A stretch of DNA of 28,873 nucleotides, taken from the NCBI GenBank assembly GCA_029939535.1, contig JAOZST010000027.1:1-28873 (forward strand), read 5' to 3'. The stretch comes from NBML01 sp029939535 (lineage in GTDB: Bacteria > Desulfobacterota > Desulfobacteria > Desulfobacterales > Desulfobacteraceae). The position numbers and the translations under genes were made by a program. Within the stretch, counting starts at the first letter, position 1; the number at the start of each line of letters is the position of its first letter. This document shows, piece by piece, positions 14,651-22,680 of this stretch. The notes below the pieces were generated by a model. The model worked only from the letters and a program-made list of their open reading frames with translations. It had not been told where the DNA came from and searched no databases.

Positions 14651-15382
14651 TTAAAGGATCTGTTTTAAAAACAGCTTGGTCCTGTCGTGACTGGGAGCGG
14701 TAAAGAAATGTTCCGGCGTACCTTCTTCCACAATTTTACCTTCATCCATGAAGATAACCCTGTGTCCCACCTCCCTTGCAAATCCCATTTCATGGGTAAC
14801 ACAGACCATGGTCATTCCTTCCTTTGCCAGGGTTTTCATTACATCCAGCACCTCACCGATCATTTCCGGGTCCAGAGCAGATGTGGGCTCGTCAAAGAGC
14901 ATTATTTTAGGGTCCATGGCCAGGGCCCTTGCAATAGCCACCCTCTGTTGCTGGCCCCCGGAAAGATTGGATGGATAGGCATGGGCCTTGTCTGCAATCC
15001 CCACCTTTTCAAGCAGGGCCATGGCTTTTTCATCCCTCTCTTGTTTTCCTCTTTTTCTCACCAGTTTCTGGGATACGGTCACATTCCCAAGTATGGACAA
15101 GTGGGGAAAAAGGTTAAAGGACTGGAATACCATGCCCATTTCAGCCCGTATTTTATTGATATTGGTTTTAGGGTCAAATATATCCACCCCTTCCACCAGG
15201 ATCTGTCCCTGTTCGGCTGTTTCCAGCCGGTTCAAACACCGGAGAAAGGTGCTTTTTCCAGAGCCCGAAGGGCCGATGACCACCACCACTTCTCCTGGTT
15301 TGATTCTATTGGAAACATCCACCAGGGCTTTGACCTCATGGGGAACAAAAAAGGTCTTGTAAATATTTTTGATTTCTATCAT
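14651..15382 (-). CDS. Polar amino-acid ABC transporter, ATP-binding subunit (GlnQ type)
   Basis: This 243-residue ATPase has Walker A GPSGSGKST at 37-45, Q-loop Gln87 in MVFQSFNLFPH, signature LSGGQQQRVAIARAL at 140-154, Walker B MLFDEPTSALD with Asp164/Glu165, and the switch His in VTHEMGF near 200. It energises import by the permease encoded immediately upstream. The start is ATG 15380-15382, which overlaps the permease stop in ATGA and has AGGAGG upstream. A longer frame from 15469 merely adds 29 residues that overlap the permease. It is the last gene of the transporter operon. Confidence 0.95.
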   Translation of the reverse strand: MIEIKNIYKTFFVPHEVKALVDVSNRIKPGEVVVVIGPSGSGKSTFLRCLNRLETAEQGQILVEGVDIFDPKTNINKIRAEMGMVFQSFNLFPHLSILGNVTVSQKLVRKRGKQERDEKAMALLEKVGIADKAHAYPSNLSGGQQQRVAIARALAMDPKIMLFDEPTSALDPEMIGEVLDVMKTLAKEGMTMVCVTHEMGFAREVGHRVIFMDEGKIVEEGTPEHFFTAPSHDRTKLFLKQIL

Positions 15383-16395
15383 CTTGTGGCAGTCCTCCTT
15401 TCCAGATACTGAACAAACATGGAAAGCGTAAAGGTCATGAGCAGGTAAAGAATTGCACATAATATCCACAATTCAAAGGTCTGGAGACTTGTGGTAATCC
15501 CTTCACGGGTCGCTTTTGTAAGTTCCCTGATGGAAATCATTCCCAGCAGGGATGAATCCTTGATCAAGTTGATGAATTGTCCAGCCAGAGGAGGTAAAAT
15601 GGTTTTCAGGGCCTGGGGAAGGACAATGTGGAACATACATTGAAAATAGCTCATGCCCGCGGACCTGGCAGCTTCCACCTGTCCCGGGTGAATTGCCTCA
15701 ATACCTGCCCGGACGATTTCTACCACATAGGCGCCGGTAAAAATGGACATAGCCATTATACCATACCATTCTGGATTAAGTTTTGGGATACCGTTCATCA
15801 TCAAAATTTTGTTCATAGTGGTTCCCAGGACAAAATAAAAAATCATGATCTGGACCAGCAGGGGGGAACCCCTTATGATCTCCACATAGGTGATGGCTGA
15901 CCATTTCAGGACAGGGGTGTCTGACACCCTGGCCACACCTCCTATAATCCCCAGAAGTATCCCAAAGATGGTGGAAATAAAGCTGATTTTCAGGGTCACC
16001 CACAGTCCCTTGGCCAGAAGTCCCGGCTTCCAGTCTCCCTTGTATTCGGCGATGAGGTCACCTGGAGAGACCATATCGCCCTCATCCCAGTCAAATGATC
16101 CCGCCGGAACTGTATAGGTTTTTTTCCCGTCCTCATCAAGGACTACAATATCAAACTTATCCTTGTTGGGTGTTATAGCTTCAATTTCACCGTCAGCTTC
16201 CACATAAAGGGAGATAGATTCTTGATATATGAAATATTTCGGGATCTTAAACCAGCGCCATTGATAATCAACGGCCACAGTTGCAAAGTAAACGGAACCA
16301 AAGATTAAAATCATTAATGCGATGAATCCGGCAACGGAAAATGCATAGGCTGTGGGGTTGCTCAGGCGTTTTATATTGGATATTCTGTTTTCCAT
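15379..16395 (-). CDS. Polar amino-acid ABC transporter permease with an extra extracytoplasmic domain
   Basis: This 338-residue permease is much longer than the usual 215-240 residues. The C-terminal 215 residues are a standard HisM/GlnP core, with GLWVTLKISFISTIFG at the start and the EAA loop EAARSAGMSYFQCMFHIVLPQ. Before it there is a membrane segment (about 16-40), then about 85 residues that should lie outside the cytoplasmic membrane and are rich in beta-prone and acidic stretches, ending VSPGDLIAEYKGDWKPG. The pattern around GDMVSPGDLIAEY resembles a biotinyl/lipoyl-like hammerhead turn. The protein lies between binding protein and ATPase genes. The added domain may contact the binding protein or peptidoglycan; that is not demonstrated. 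Confidence 0.9.
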   Translation of the reverse strand: MENRISNIKRLSNPTAYAFSVAGFIALMILIFGSVYFATVAVDYQWRWFKIPKYFIYQESISLYVEADGEIEAITPNKDKFDIVVLDEDGKKTYTVPAGSFDWDEGDMVSPGDLIAEYKGDWKPGLLAKGLWVTLKISFISTIFGILLGIIGGVARVSDTPVLKWSAITYVEIIRGSPLLVQIMIFYFVLGTTMNKILMMNGIPKLNPEWYGIMAMSIFTGAYVVEIVRAGIEAIHPGQVEAARSAGMSYFQCMFHIVLPQALKTILPPLAGQFINLIKDSSLLGMISIRELTKATREGITTSLQTFELWILCAILYLLMTFTLSMFVQYLERRTATR

Positions 16396-16415
16396 ATTTT
16401 GTCTGCCTTACAAAA

Positions 16416-16447
16416 CGGGCCGACAGGATATGCTCACTGTCGGCCCG
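16416..16447 (-). promoter_or_regulatory. Intercistronic stem-loop between binding-protein and permease genes
   Basis: CGGGCCGACAG (16416-16426) pairs exactly with 16437-16447 around a 10-base loop. On the minus strand it lies 22 bases after the binding-protein stop and is followed by TTTTG, a short T-run. Such hairpins often cause partial termination or protect the upstream message, giving more binding protein than permease. Confidence 0.65.
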
Positions 16448-16468
16448 ATTAATTTTTACACAATTAAT

Positions 16469-17290
16469 TTAGTTTTGAAGTTCTTTCTGCCATTCATCTG
16501 ATTTGATCCATTTATCATAGGCTTTTTCATATCTTCCGTCATGTTTGTACTGGCGTAAAAAATTATTCAGGAAGTTGAGGAAATCAGGATCACCTTTTCT
16601 AATGGCCATGGCAAGGGGCTCAAAGGTGAAAGGTTCGGTCAGGGCTACGGTTTTGCCTGCCCCATGCTGTGCCTGCATGATTTCAATGAGGGGAAGATCG
16701 TAAACAGTGGCATCTGCATTACCCTGGATTACTTCCATGCAGGCTTCTGTTTCAACTTCAAAGGATTTATAGGTGGCCTTGGGGATCATTCTTTTTACTG
16801 CCTGTTCACCTGTGGTTCCCAGTTTGGATGTAATGACAAATTTGGGGTCATTAAGATCTTTGTAGGACAATATTTTGCCTTCATGTTTTTTATTGAGGAG
16901 AATGGCCTGTCCAATAACAATGTAGGGATCGGTAAAGTTGATGGCAAGGTTTCTTTCCTGGGTAACAGTCATACCTGAGATGAGAACGTCGAATTTGTCA
17001 GTGATCAGGGCAGGAATAATGCCGTCCCAGGCAGTATTGACAGGTGTATATTTTACTTTCATGGCTTTTGCCAGAGCTTTTGCCATGTCAACGTCAAATC
17101 CAATGTATTTCCCTTTGGTATTAGTCATTTCAAAGGGAAGGTAGCCAGATTCAAATCCGACCCGGAGTTTACCGGATTTTACAATTGATTCAATTGTAGA
17201 TGTTTTGGCAAGATTAATGTCATCAGCAAATGCGGGTGCTGAAACAAAAAGAAAAGTCAGTGCAAATAATGAAACCAGTAGTTTTTTCAT
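16469..17290 (-). CDS. Periplasmic amino-acid-binding protein of an ABC transporter
   Basis: This 273-residue family 3 solute-binding protein has a clear signal peptide (residues 1-22, cleavage after AFA). Mature protein motifs include KLRVGFESGYLPFE, GFDVDMAKALAKAM (the family signature), AWDGIIPALITDKFDVLISGMT and the TDPY turn. There is no lipobox Cys, so it should be soluble in the periplasm. It captures a polar amino acid and delivers it to the permease encoded next. The specific ligand cannot be read from sequence. AGGAGG six bases before ATG supports the start. It is the first gene of the transporter operon and lies close to the beta-amino-acid catabolic operon. Confidence 0.95.
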   Translation of the reverse strand: MKKLLVSLFALTFLFVSAPAFADDINLAKTSTIESIVKSGKLRVGFESGYLPFEMTNTKGKYIGFDVDMAKALAKAMKVKYTPVNTAWDGIIPALITDKFDVLISGMTVTQERNLAINFTDPYIVIGQAILLNKKHEGKILSYKDLNDPKFVITSKLGTTGEQAVKRMIPKATYKSFEVETEACMEVIQGNADATVYDLPLIEIMQAQHGAGKTVALTEPFTFEPLAMAIRKGDPDFLNFLNNFLRQYKHDGRYEKAYDKWIKSDEWQKELQN

Positions 17291-17388
17291 TTTTTCCTCC
17301 TAAAAAATTAATATTTGGTTTTTACAATTCCAATAATGAAGTCGGGTTGCCCTAGAGATACATATTAAATATGATTCACCCTCCTTAT

Positions 17389-17417
17389 AAGTTAAGCCTA
17401 ATACTTAGCATAATCAA
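17389..17417 (-). promoter_or_regulatory. Possible promoter of the ABC transporter operon
   Basis: On the minus strand TTGATT (17412-17417) and TAACTT (17389-17394) are 17 bases apart, about 100 bases before the binding-protein start. A 13-base palindrome CATATTAAATATG at 17361-17373 lies just downstream and might be an operator. The match is modest. Confidence 0.3.
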
Positions 17418-17580
17418 TTTAAATGGCAAGCCCTAATTTAATATGAAAACCCATGGTTGACTGGGGAAGGGGAAATAACGTACTCTATTTGAAAAAAAAT
17501 GGGTCCTTAAAGCTTTGGGGCAGTGAAATGTCCGGAGATTATCGGGGAATAGAATATAAGTATCAATCAATAACAATGAA

Positions 17581-18213
17581 GTGAATATGATTAGAAACAA
17601 AACAGTCCGTCGAAAACATAATCTGAAAATTCTCAGTGTTTCCGACTTCCTTGATAAGGAACTGACAAGAAAAGTAGAGACAAGGTCCCTGGGACCCGTC
17701 GATCTTATTATTTCCTGCGGAGACCTTGCCCCGGAATATCTGTCATTTTTGCGGGATCGTATAGATGCTTCCCTCTATTATGTAAAGGGAAACCATGATA
17801 TTAGATACACAAGCTCCAATCCCATGGGTTGTGAAAATATTCATAACAGGGTGGTTTCATTCGGCTCCCTGAATATTTTGGGCCTTGAAGGCTCCCTGTG
17901 GTATAATGGCGGTGCCAACCAATACACAGATGAAGAGATGGGGAAAATAATATTTTGGAATAAATTTTCCATCTGGCGCAAGGGAGGGATTCACATGGTG
18001 GTGACCCACGCTCCCCCCAGGCATATCCATGATCGGGAAGACAGATGTCACATGGGTTTTGAAAGTTTTATCCCCCTAATACAAAAGCAGAATCCAGACT
18101 ATTTTATCCATGGGCATATTCACCAGAACTTTAAGGCATTTAAGGACAGGACGACACAATTTAATCAAACAAAAGTGATCAACACCTGTGGATATACCAT
18201 TTTCCAGGTGTAA
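17581..18213 (+). CDS. Calcineurin-like metallophosphoesterase
   Basis: This 210-residue protein carries the metallophosphoesterase motifs: Asp22 in LSVSDFLDKE, GD at 47-48 in ISCGDLAPE, GNHD at 70-73, THAPP near 140, and HGHIH near 177. The first motif is normally Asp-x-His; here the third position is Leu (D-F-L), so one metal ligand is missing or supplied otherwise. The substrate could be a phosphodiester or phosphomonoester. The start is GTG 17581 or ATG 17587, neither with a strong ribosome-binding site. The ParB/RAM gene begins 15 bases after its stop, so the two probably form an operon. Cytoplasmic; no signal peptide. Confidence 0.82.
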   Translation: MNMIRNKTVRRKHNLKILSVSDFLDKELTRKVETRSLGPVDLIISCGDLAPEYLSFLRDRIDASLYYVKGNHDIRYTSSNPMGCENIHNRVVSFGSLNILGLEGSLWYNGGANQYTDEEMGKIIFWNKFSIWRKGGIHMVVTHAPPRHIHDREDRCHMGFESFIPLIQKQNPDYFIHGHIHQNFKAFKDRTTQFNQTKVINTCGYTIFQV

Positions 18214-18228
18214 AGTAAGGAAACTGTT

Positions 18229-19228
18229 ATGAAAAATTTTCTGAAAAAACTTTTATCATCCAAGACACCAGATGAAGACAATAACCATGTCCATTCCTTT
18301 AACGAACAGCAGGACCAGGAAGAGGATGTGGAGTTTGTTGACCACGGGGTTCAGACCATTGCCCTGGAAAATATTATTGGCAGTGTGGGTAAATATTATG
18401 ATTTTGATTCCAGGTTCAGGCCTAAAAAACATGTTTCCGGTAAGAGGTTCCGGGATGTCAAACGGGCAATGCGGGAGGGGACTTCCCTGCCGCCGGTGAA
18501 AATGTACCAGATTCGGGACGACTATTATGTCCTGGACGGGAACCATCGGGTTGCAGCAGCAAAAGAACTGGGATGGATGGACATAAAAGGAAAGGTGATA
18601 GAACTTTTATCCAGCAAAAATACCCTGGACAACCTGCTGTATATTGAAAAGAAAAAATTTTATAAAAAAACAGGTCTGTCAGGAAAAATTGATTTGAGCG
18701 AGGTGGGCAAGTATAATTTTCTGGAAAAGCAGATCAAAAAACACCAGGTGTATCTTGCCAGTCAGTCAGGCAGGGATTGTGAATTCAATAAGGCCTCAAA
18801 GGACTGGTATAATACCATATATCTCCCCCTGGCCACCATCATTGGCAATGGGGGTTTGATAAAATATTTTCCAGGAAGGACAGTGGCAGACCTGTATACC
18901 TATATTGCATACCATCACTGGGACAGGAGCTCCAGCCGTCGTTACGGCATTGGAATTGACCGCCTTATTCCCAAGAGCATGGAAGGTTTCAGAAAAAACA
19001 TGCTGGAGAAAAATGCTCCGGACTATCCTGAAATGAAGCGGACAATTACAGCCTTTGTTCTTATTAACATTGACACCACAACAGAATCTGAGGTTATTGA
19101 TAAATTATTCTCCCAGGATGAAATCCAGGAGGTCCATTCTGTTCATGGAACCATTGATATCCTGGTCAAGATAGTTTTGAAACGGGATTTTCTGGCCTCG
19201 GATGCAGAAATTATTTCTGAGTTTGTGG
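18229..19228 (+). CDS. ParB-like nuclease-fold protein with C-terminal Lrp-type RAM domain, 3' end lost in gap
   Basis: 333 residues are visible before the N run. After a charged N-terminal tail there is a ParB/sulfiredoxin-like domain (about 40-120): ALENIIGSVGKYYDFDSRF, then VLDGNHRVAAAKELG, the box II motif GxHRxxAAxxxG. A 130-residue helical middle follows. The C-terminal part (about 272-333) has the beta-alpha-beta pattern of Lrp/AsnC ligand domains: TAFVLINIDTTTESEVIDKL, then VHSVHGTIDILVKIVL. This combination is unusual. ParB-like folds can bind DNA, hydrolyse CTP or act as nucleases or kinases; RAM domains bind small molecules and oligomerise. It may be a ligand-gated DNA-binding or enzymatic protein working with the phosphoesterase before it. 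AAGGAA upstream supports the start. Confidence 0.75.
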
Positions 19229-19328
19229 NNNNNNNNNNNNNNNNNNNNNNNNNNNNNNNNNNNNNNNNNNNNNNNNNNNNNNNNNNNNNNNNNNNNNNNN
19301 NNNNNNNNNNNNNNNNNNNNNNNNNNNN
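19229..19328. other. Assembly gap of 100 Ns, true size unknown
   Basis: The two flanks share no overlap. The gap removes the 3' ends of two convergent genes: the ParB/RAM gene (plus) and the GXGXG-GltD gene (minus). The exact length of 100 suggests a scaffolding placeholder. At least about 200 codons of the GltD-like part are likely missing, so the real distance is probably greater than shown. Confidence 0.9.
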
Positions 19329-21034
19329 ACATTGTTCTGCTTGGCAGTTTTCAGAAAGTCATTGGCATAAATAGCTGTTTCAATTCCAGGGATGGGCAGG
19401 GTTCTTGGTTTTTTAGCTCCGGCCGCCACAATGGTGAAATCATAATCATTTTTGATTTTGATAAATTCTTTTTTATCTATTTCTTGTTCCAGGTGTATGT
19501 CGGGAATCAGACTTTTTATTCTCTTAAGCTCTGTTTCAAAGGTTTCCAGGGGAATTCTTGAGCCTGGAATTACCGAGGATATTTTTCCCCCAATGGCTTT
19601 GCCTGTTTCAAAGAGTGTGGTGGAGTGTCCGGCAAGGGTCAGGTGCCAGGCCGCGGAAATACCACCGGGGCCTGCTCCGATGACAGCAATTCTCTTTTTA
19701 CTGGCCCTGGCCGGCTTTGGAGGCTTTATATCCTTGCCTGCCCTGCCCAGGAGCCTTACATCAATGGGGCTCATGGTTGAAAGGTTACGGGTGCAGGATG
19801 CCATGCAGGGGCTGGGGCAAAGGTATCCGCACACAGTGGCTGGGAAGGGTGTGTATTCAAGACCCATGCTGATGGCATCGTCTATGTTGTCGGCCCTTAC
19901 CATTGCCCATCGGTCCTGGATGGGAATTCCCGTGGGGCAGGCAGCCTGGCAGGGTGATATATATTTTCCTTGTTCCCAGACTGGCACATAACGCCGCAGG
20001 TCTGCCTTGGCAATGAGGGGGATGGTTTCTTTTTCTGTTTCCTGGAGGTCTCCAATAAGACCGCCCCTGCCCAGTTCTTTGTCCCAGACCTGATCCCTGA
20101 ACCAGGACATGGAGGGCTTTTCAGATCCATTTGTTTTTTCCTGGGGAGACTTTGCAGTGAGTATCTGCCAGGTTGACCTGTCAGACAGGCTGGCCAGGAG
20201 TTCGGGGTTTTTGATTTTTTCAAGGAAGGATTCAAGGTTGGGTATAAGCCAGTCCCAGTCTTCATCTGACAGGGGAACTATTTTAGCATCTTTTTGGGAA
20301 AATCCCTTTGCACTGCCCCGGACAAAGACCTTGCCCCCCACCATGCCCACCAGGGGCCTGTGGCCCAGAACACCTTCTCTTTCACCAAAGCCTTTTCCAT
20401 NNNNNNNNNNNNNNNNNNNNNNNNNNNNNNNNNNNNNNNNNNNNNNNNNNNNNNNNNNNNNNNNNNNNNNNNNNNNNNNNNNNNNNNNNNNNNNNNNNNN
20501 TTCACCAAAGCCTTTTCCATTAAAACCATGGCCGCAGACTACGGCAATACCGCCGGCCATGAATTCCCCGAAATAATCCCCTGCCGATCCCAGAACCCAG
20601 AGTTCAGGAGGTTCAAACCTTGGATTGCGTTTGGTCATGGTCATGCCCCTTGCCCCAATGCTGCCGCCCACATATACTTTGCCCTGGGCAGCCCCGTTCA
20701 TGGCCCCGTTGGAGGTGTTTCCATGGACAATAATTTCAGCTCCGGCATTGAGCCAGCCAATATCATCGGAAGCTGGTCCCATTATTTCGATTCTGGTGTT
20801 GGCGTTTCCCAGTGATCCTGTGCGCTGGCCTGAATGGCCGATGATGCGGATATTGATCTCACCAGTCCTGGCATCCCAGAGCCTGCCGCCGATTCCGTGC
20901 TGGCCATAGGCTTCTATTTCCAGTTTTCTGTGGCCTGCCTGTATCTGCTGATGGATAATCTCTTCCAGCACCCTGGAGGGAACCCGTTGGTCTTTTCTTT
21001 TGCCTGATATATAGATATAATCACTTGTCTTCAT
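19329..21034 (-). CDS. Glutamate synthase GXGXG domain fused to a GltD-like flavoprotein, C-terminus lost in gap
   Basis: The N-terminal 230 residues form the right-handed beta-helix of the GltB C-terminal domain, with repeated Gly motifs (GQRTGSLGNANTRIEIMG, GAAQGKVYVGGSIGARG, GGIAVVCGHGFNGKGFGE). After a linker there is a GltD-like region: a cysteine domain with CQAACPTGIP and CGYLCPSPCMASC (two 4Fe-4S clusters), then the FAD Rossmann motif IAVIGAGPGGISAAW. The sequence ends in the 19229-19328 gap before the NAD(P)H-binding half is complete. The 100-N gap at 20401 lies inside the GXGXG domain but appears spurious. AAAGGAGG before ATG supports the start; the FMN-domain gene ends 11 bases upstream. 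This subunit would pass electrons from NAD(P)H to the FMN subunit. Confidence 0.88.
20401..20500. other. Spurious 100-N gap between overlapping contig ends
   Basis: The 20 bases directly before the Ns (20381-20400) are identical to the 20 directly after (20501-20520): TTCACCAAAGCCTTTTCCAT. Removing the Ns and one copy (120 bases, in frame) restores an uninterrupted GXGXG protein reading HGFNGKGFGEREGVLGH. The contigs therefore overlap and were scaffolded instead of joined. Confidence 0.9.
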
Positions 21035-21045
21035 GAAAGCCTCCT

Positions 21046-22680
21046 TTACACCACATATTTGATACTGAGGCGTTGAGCAATAGCATAATCATCAATTCCA
21101 AGGGCATCGGACATGCCGATGGGAAGGGATGTGGACCGTCCCAGGGGTGCTACGATTTTTTTCAGTTCCGTGTCAAAGGAGACAAAAAGATCCACAATTC
21201 TCTGGGCCACATTTTCAGGGTCCAGCCTTCTGTAAAGCCTTGGGTCCTGGGAAGTAATTCCCTTGGGGCAGATGCCTGTATTGCAGACGTTGCACCTGTC
21301 TTCTTCCGTGCCCACGCACCCGGCTGCTGCCTGCATAACATATTTTCCCACCTGGACCCCGGAAGCTCCCAGCATGATCAGGGAAGCTGCATTGGCGGCA
21401 ATATTACCGTTTTTGCCAATGCCACCCCCGGCAAAGATGGGAATTTCATTCTGCTTTCCAATTTTGGTCAGGTTCAGGTAATTATCCCGGATACAGGAGG
21501 CTATTGGATGACCCATATGGTCCATGGAGACTGCGTAGGCTGCACCTGTACCACCATCCTCTCCATCAATGGCAAGGCCGGAAGCATAATCGTTTCGTGT
21601 CAGGTTATTGAGCACGGCAAGGGAGGTGGAGGAAGCAGAAATCTTCGGATATACCGGTACCCTGAATCCCCAGGCCATGGACATGGACAATATCATTTTA
21701 GCTACTGATTCTTCAATGGAATATTGTGTCTGATGGGTTGGGGGGCTTGGCAGGTTCACGCCCTGGGGCACTCCCCGGATGGCGGCAATAAGTTTATTAA
21801 CTTTATGCCACATCAAAAGACCGCCATCCCCGGGCTTTGCGCCCTGGCCGTATTTGATCTCAATGGCACAGGGGTCTTCCTTCATATGGGGAATGGCATG
21901 GATGATCTCATCCCATCCAAAATAGCCTGAAGCAATCTGGAGGATGACATATTTAAGGAATCTTGAGCGCAGAAGCCGGGGAGGGCATCCGCCTTCTCCA
22001 GTGCACATGCGCACGGGCATTCCCATCTCTTCATTGAGATAGGCCACTCCCATCTGAAGGCCTTCCCACATGGTGGGGGAAAGGGCACCAAAGGACATGC
22101 CGCCGATTATCATGGGGTAAATTTCTCTTACCGGCGGGATCCAGCCCTTTTCCCGGAGACGTTTCATGTTTTCCCTGGGGGAAAGTACCCGTCCCAGGAG
22201 AGTTCTCATTTCAAACTCATGGCGTCCGGCATCCAGGGCCGGGTCTGTGAGCATGGAAATTCTAGTAAATTTTATTCTATCCAGCACAGAATCCGAGGCA
22301 TTTCTTCTGCCTCCCCTTCTTCTGGGCACACCCTTTTGGTTTATATGGAATTTCAAGCGGTCCAGGCCGGGATTTCTCACGGGACGGATGGCATCATTGG
22401 GGCAGGCAAGTGTGCACATGGCACATCCGATGCAGGCATTTTCCACACGGGTTTTCTGCTGTATCCCGTAAAAGGTGTTATATTCATTGGAATATTCGGC
22501 ATCTTTTTTTATGGATGTTTTAATGACTCTTTTTCTAAATACCTTGAGCTCAATGGCTTTTACCGGGCAGACTGCTGTGCATTGTCCGCACAGGGTACAC
22601 CGGTCATTGTTGTACTGGATCTGCCAGGGCAGATCGTTCAGGCTTAAAGAGGAAGGTTCAAGGCTTCTGTTTGACGACAT
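21046..22680 (-). CDS. Glutamate synthase, FMN-binding synthase domain with N-terminal 2x[4Fe-4S] ferredoxin domain
   Basis: This 544-residue protein begins with two ferredoxin motifs, CTLCGQCTAVCP (Cys 28, 31, 34, 38) and CIGCAMCTLACP (Cys 83, 86, 89, 93). It continues into the FMN barrel of glutamate synthase: IIGGMSFGALS, GEGGCPPRL, YGQGAKPGDGGLL, IDGEDGGTGAA, FAGGGIGKNG. The 3Fe-4S-type cysteines follow in CNVCNTGICPKGI (463-475). It converts 2-oxoglutarate plus ammonia to glutamate, the ammonia coming from the amidotransferase subunit encoded just upstream. This archaeal-type split contrasts with the 1500-residue GltB of most bacteria. AGGAGG seven bases before ATG fixes the start, so the amidotransferase gene overlaps it by 37 bases, implying coupled translation. 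Confidence 0.92.
   Translation of the reverse strand: MSSNRSLEPSSLSLNDLPWQIQYNNDRCTLCGQCTAVCPVKAIELKVFRKRVIKTSIKKDAEYSNEYNTFYGIQQKTRVENACIGCAMCTLACPNDAIRPVRNPGLDRLKFHINQKGVPRRRGGRRNASDSVLDRIKFTRISMLTDPALDAGRHEFEMRTLLGRVLSPRENMKRLREKGWIPPVREIYPMIIGGMSFGALSPTMWEGLQMGVAYLNEEMGMPVRMCTGEGGCPPRLLRSRFLKYVILQIASGYFGWDEIIHAIPHMKEDPCAIEIKYGQGAKPGDGGLLMWHKVNKLIAAIRGVPQGVNLPSPPTHQTQYSIEESVAKMILSMSMAWGFRVPVYPKISASSTSLAVLNNLTRNDYASGLAIDGEDGGTGAAYAVSMDHMGHPIASCIRDNYLNLTKIGKQNEIPIFAGGGIGKNGNIAANAASLIMLGASGVQVGKYVMQAAAGCVGTEEDRCNVCNTGICPKGITSQDPRLYRRLDPENVAQRIVDLFVSFDTELKKIVAPLGRSTSLPIGMSDALGIDDYAIAQRLSIKYVV

Noticed and set aside
14687..15412. A 241-codon plus-strand frame
   Set aside because: It is antisense to the ABC ATPase and has Phe/His-rich composition typical of a shadow frame.
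20381..20520. Apparent direct repeat of 20 bases flanking Ns, which could suggest an insertion with target duplication
   Set aside because: The copies abut the Ns exactly and merging them restores the protein, so this is a contig overlap rather than an insertion.
21073..21708. A 211-codon plus-strand frame
   Set aside because: It is antisense to the FMN subunit of glutamate synthase and shows no family features.
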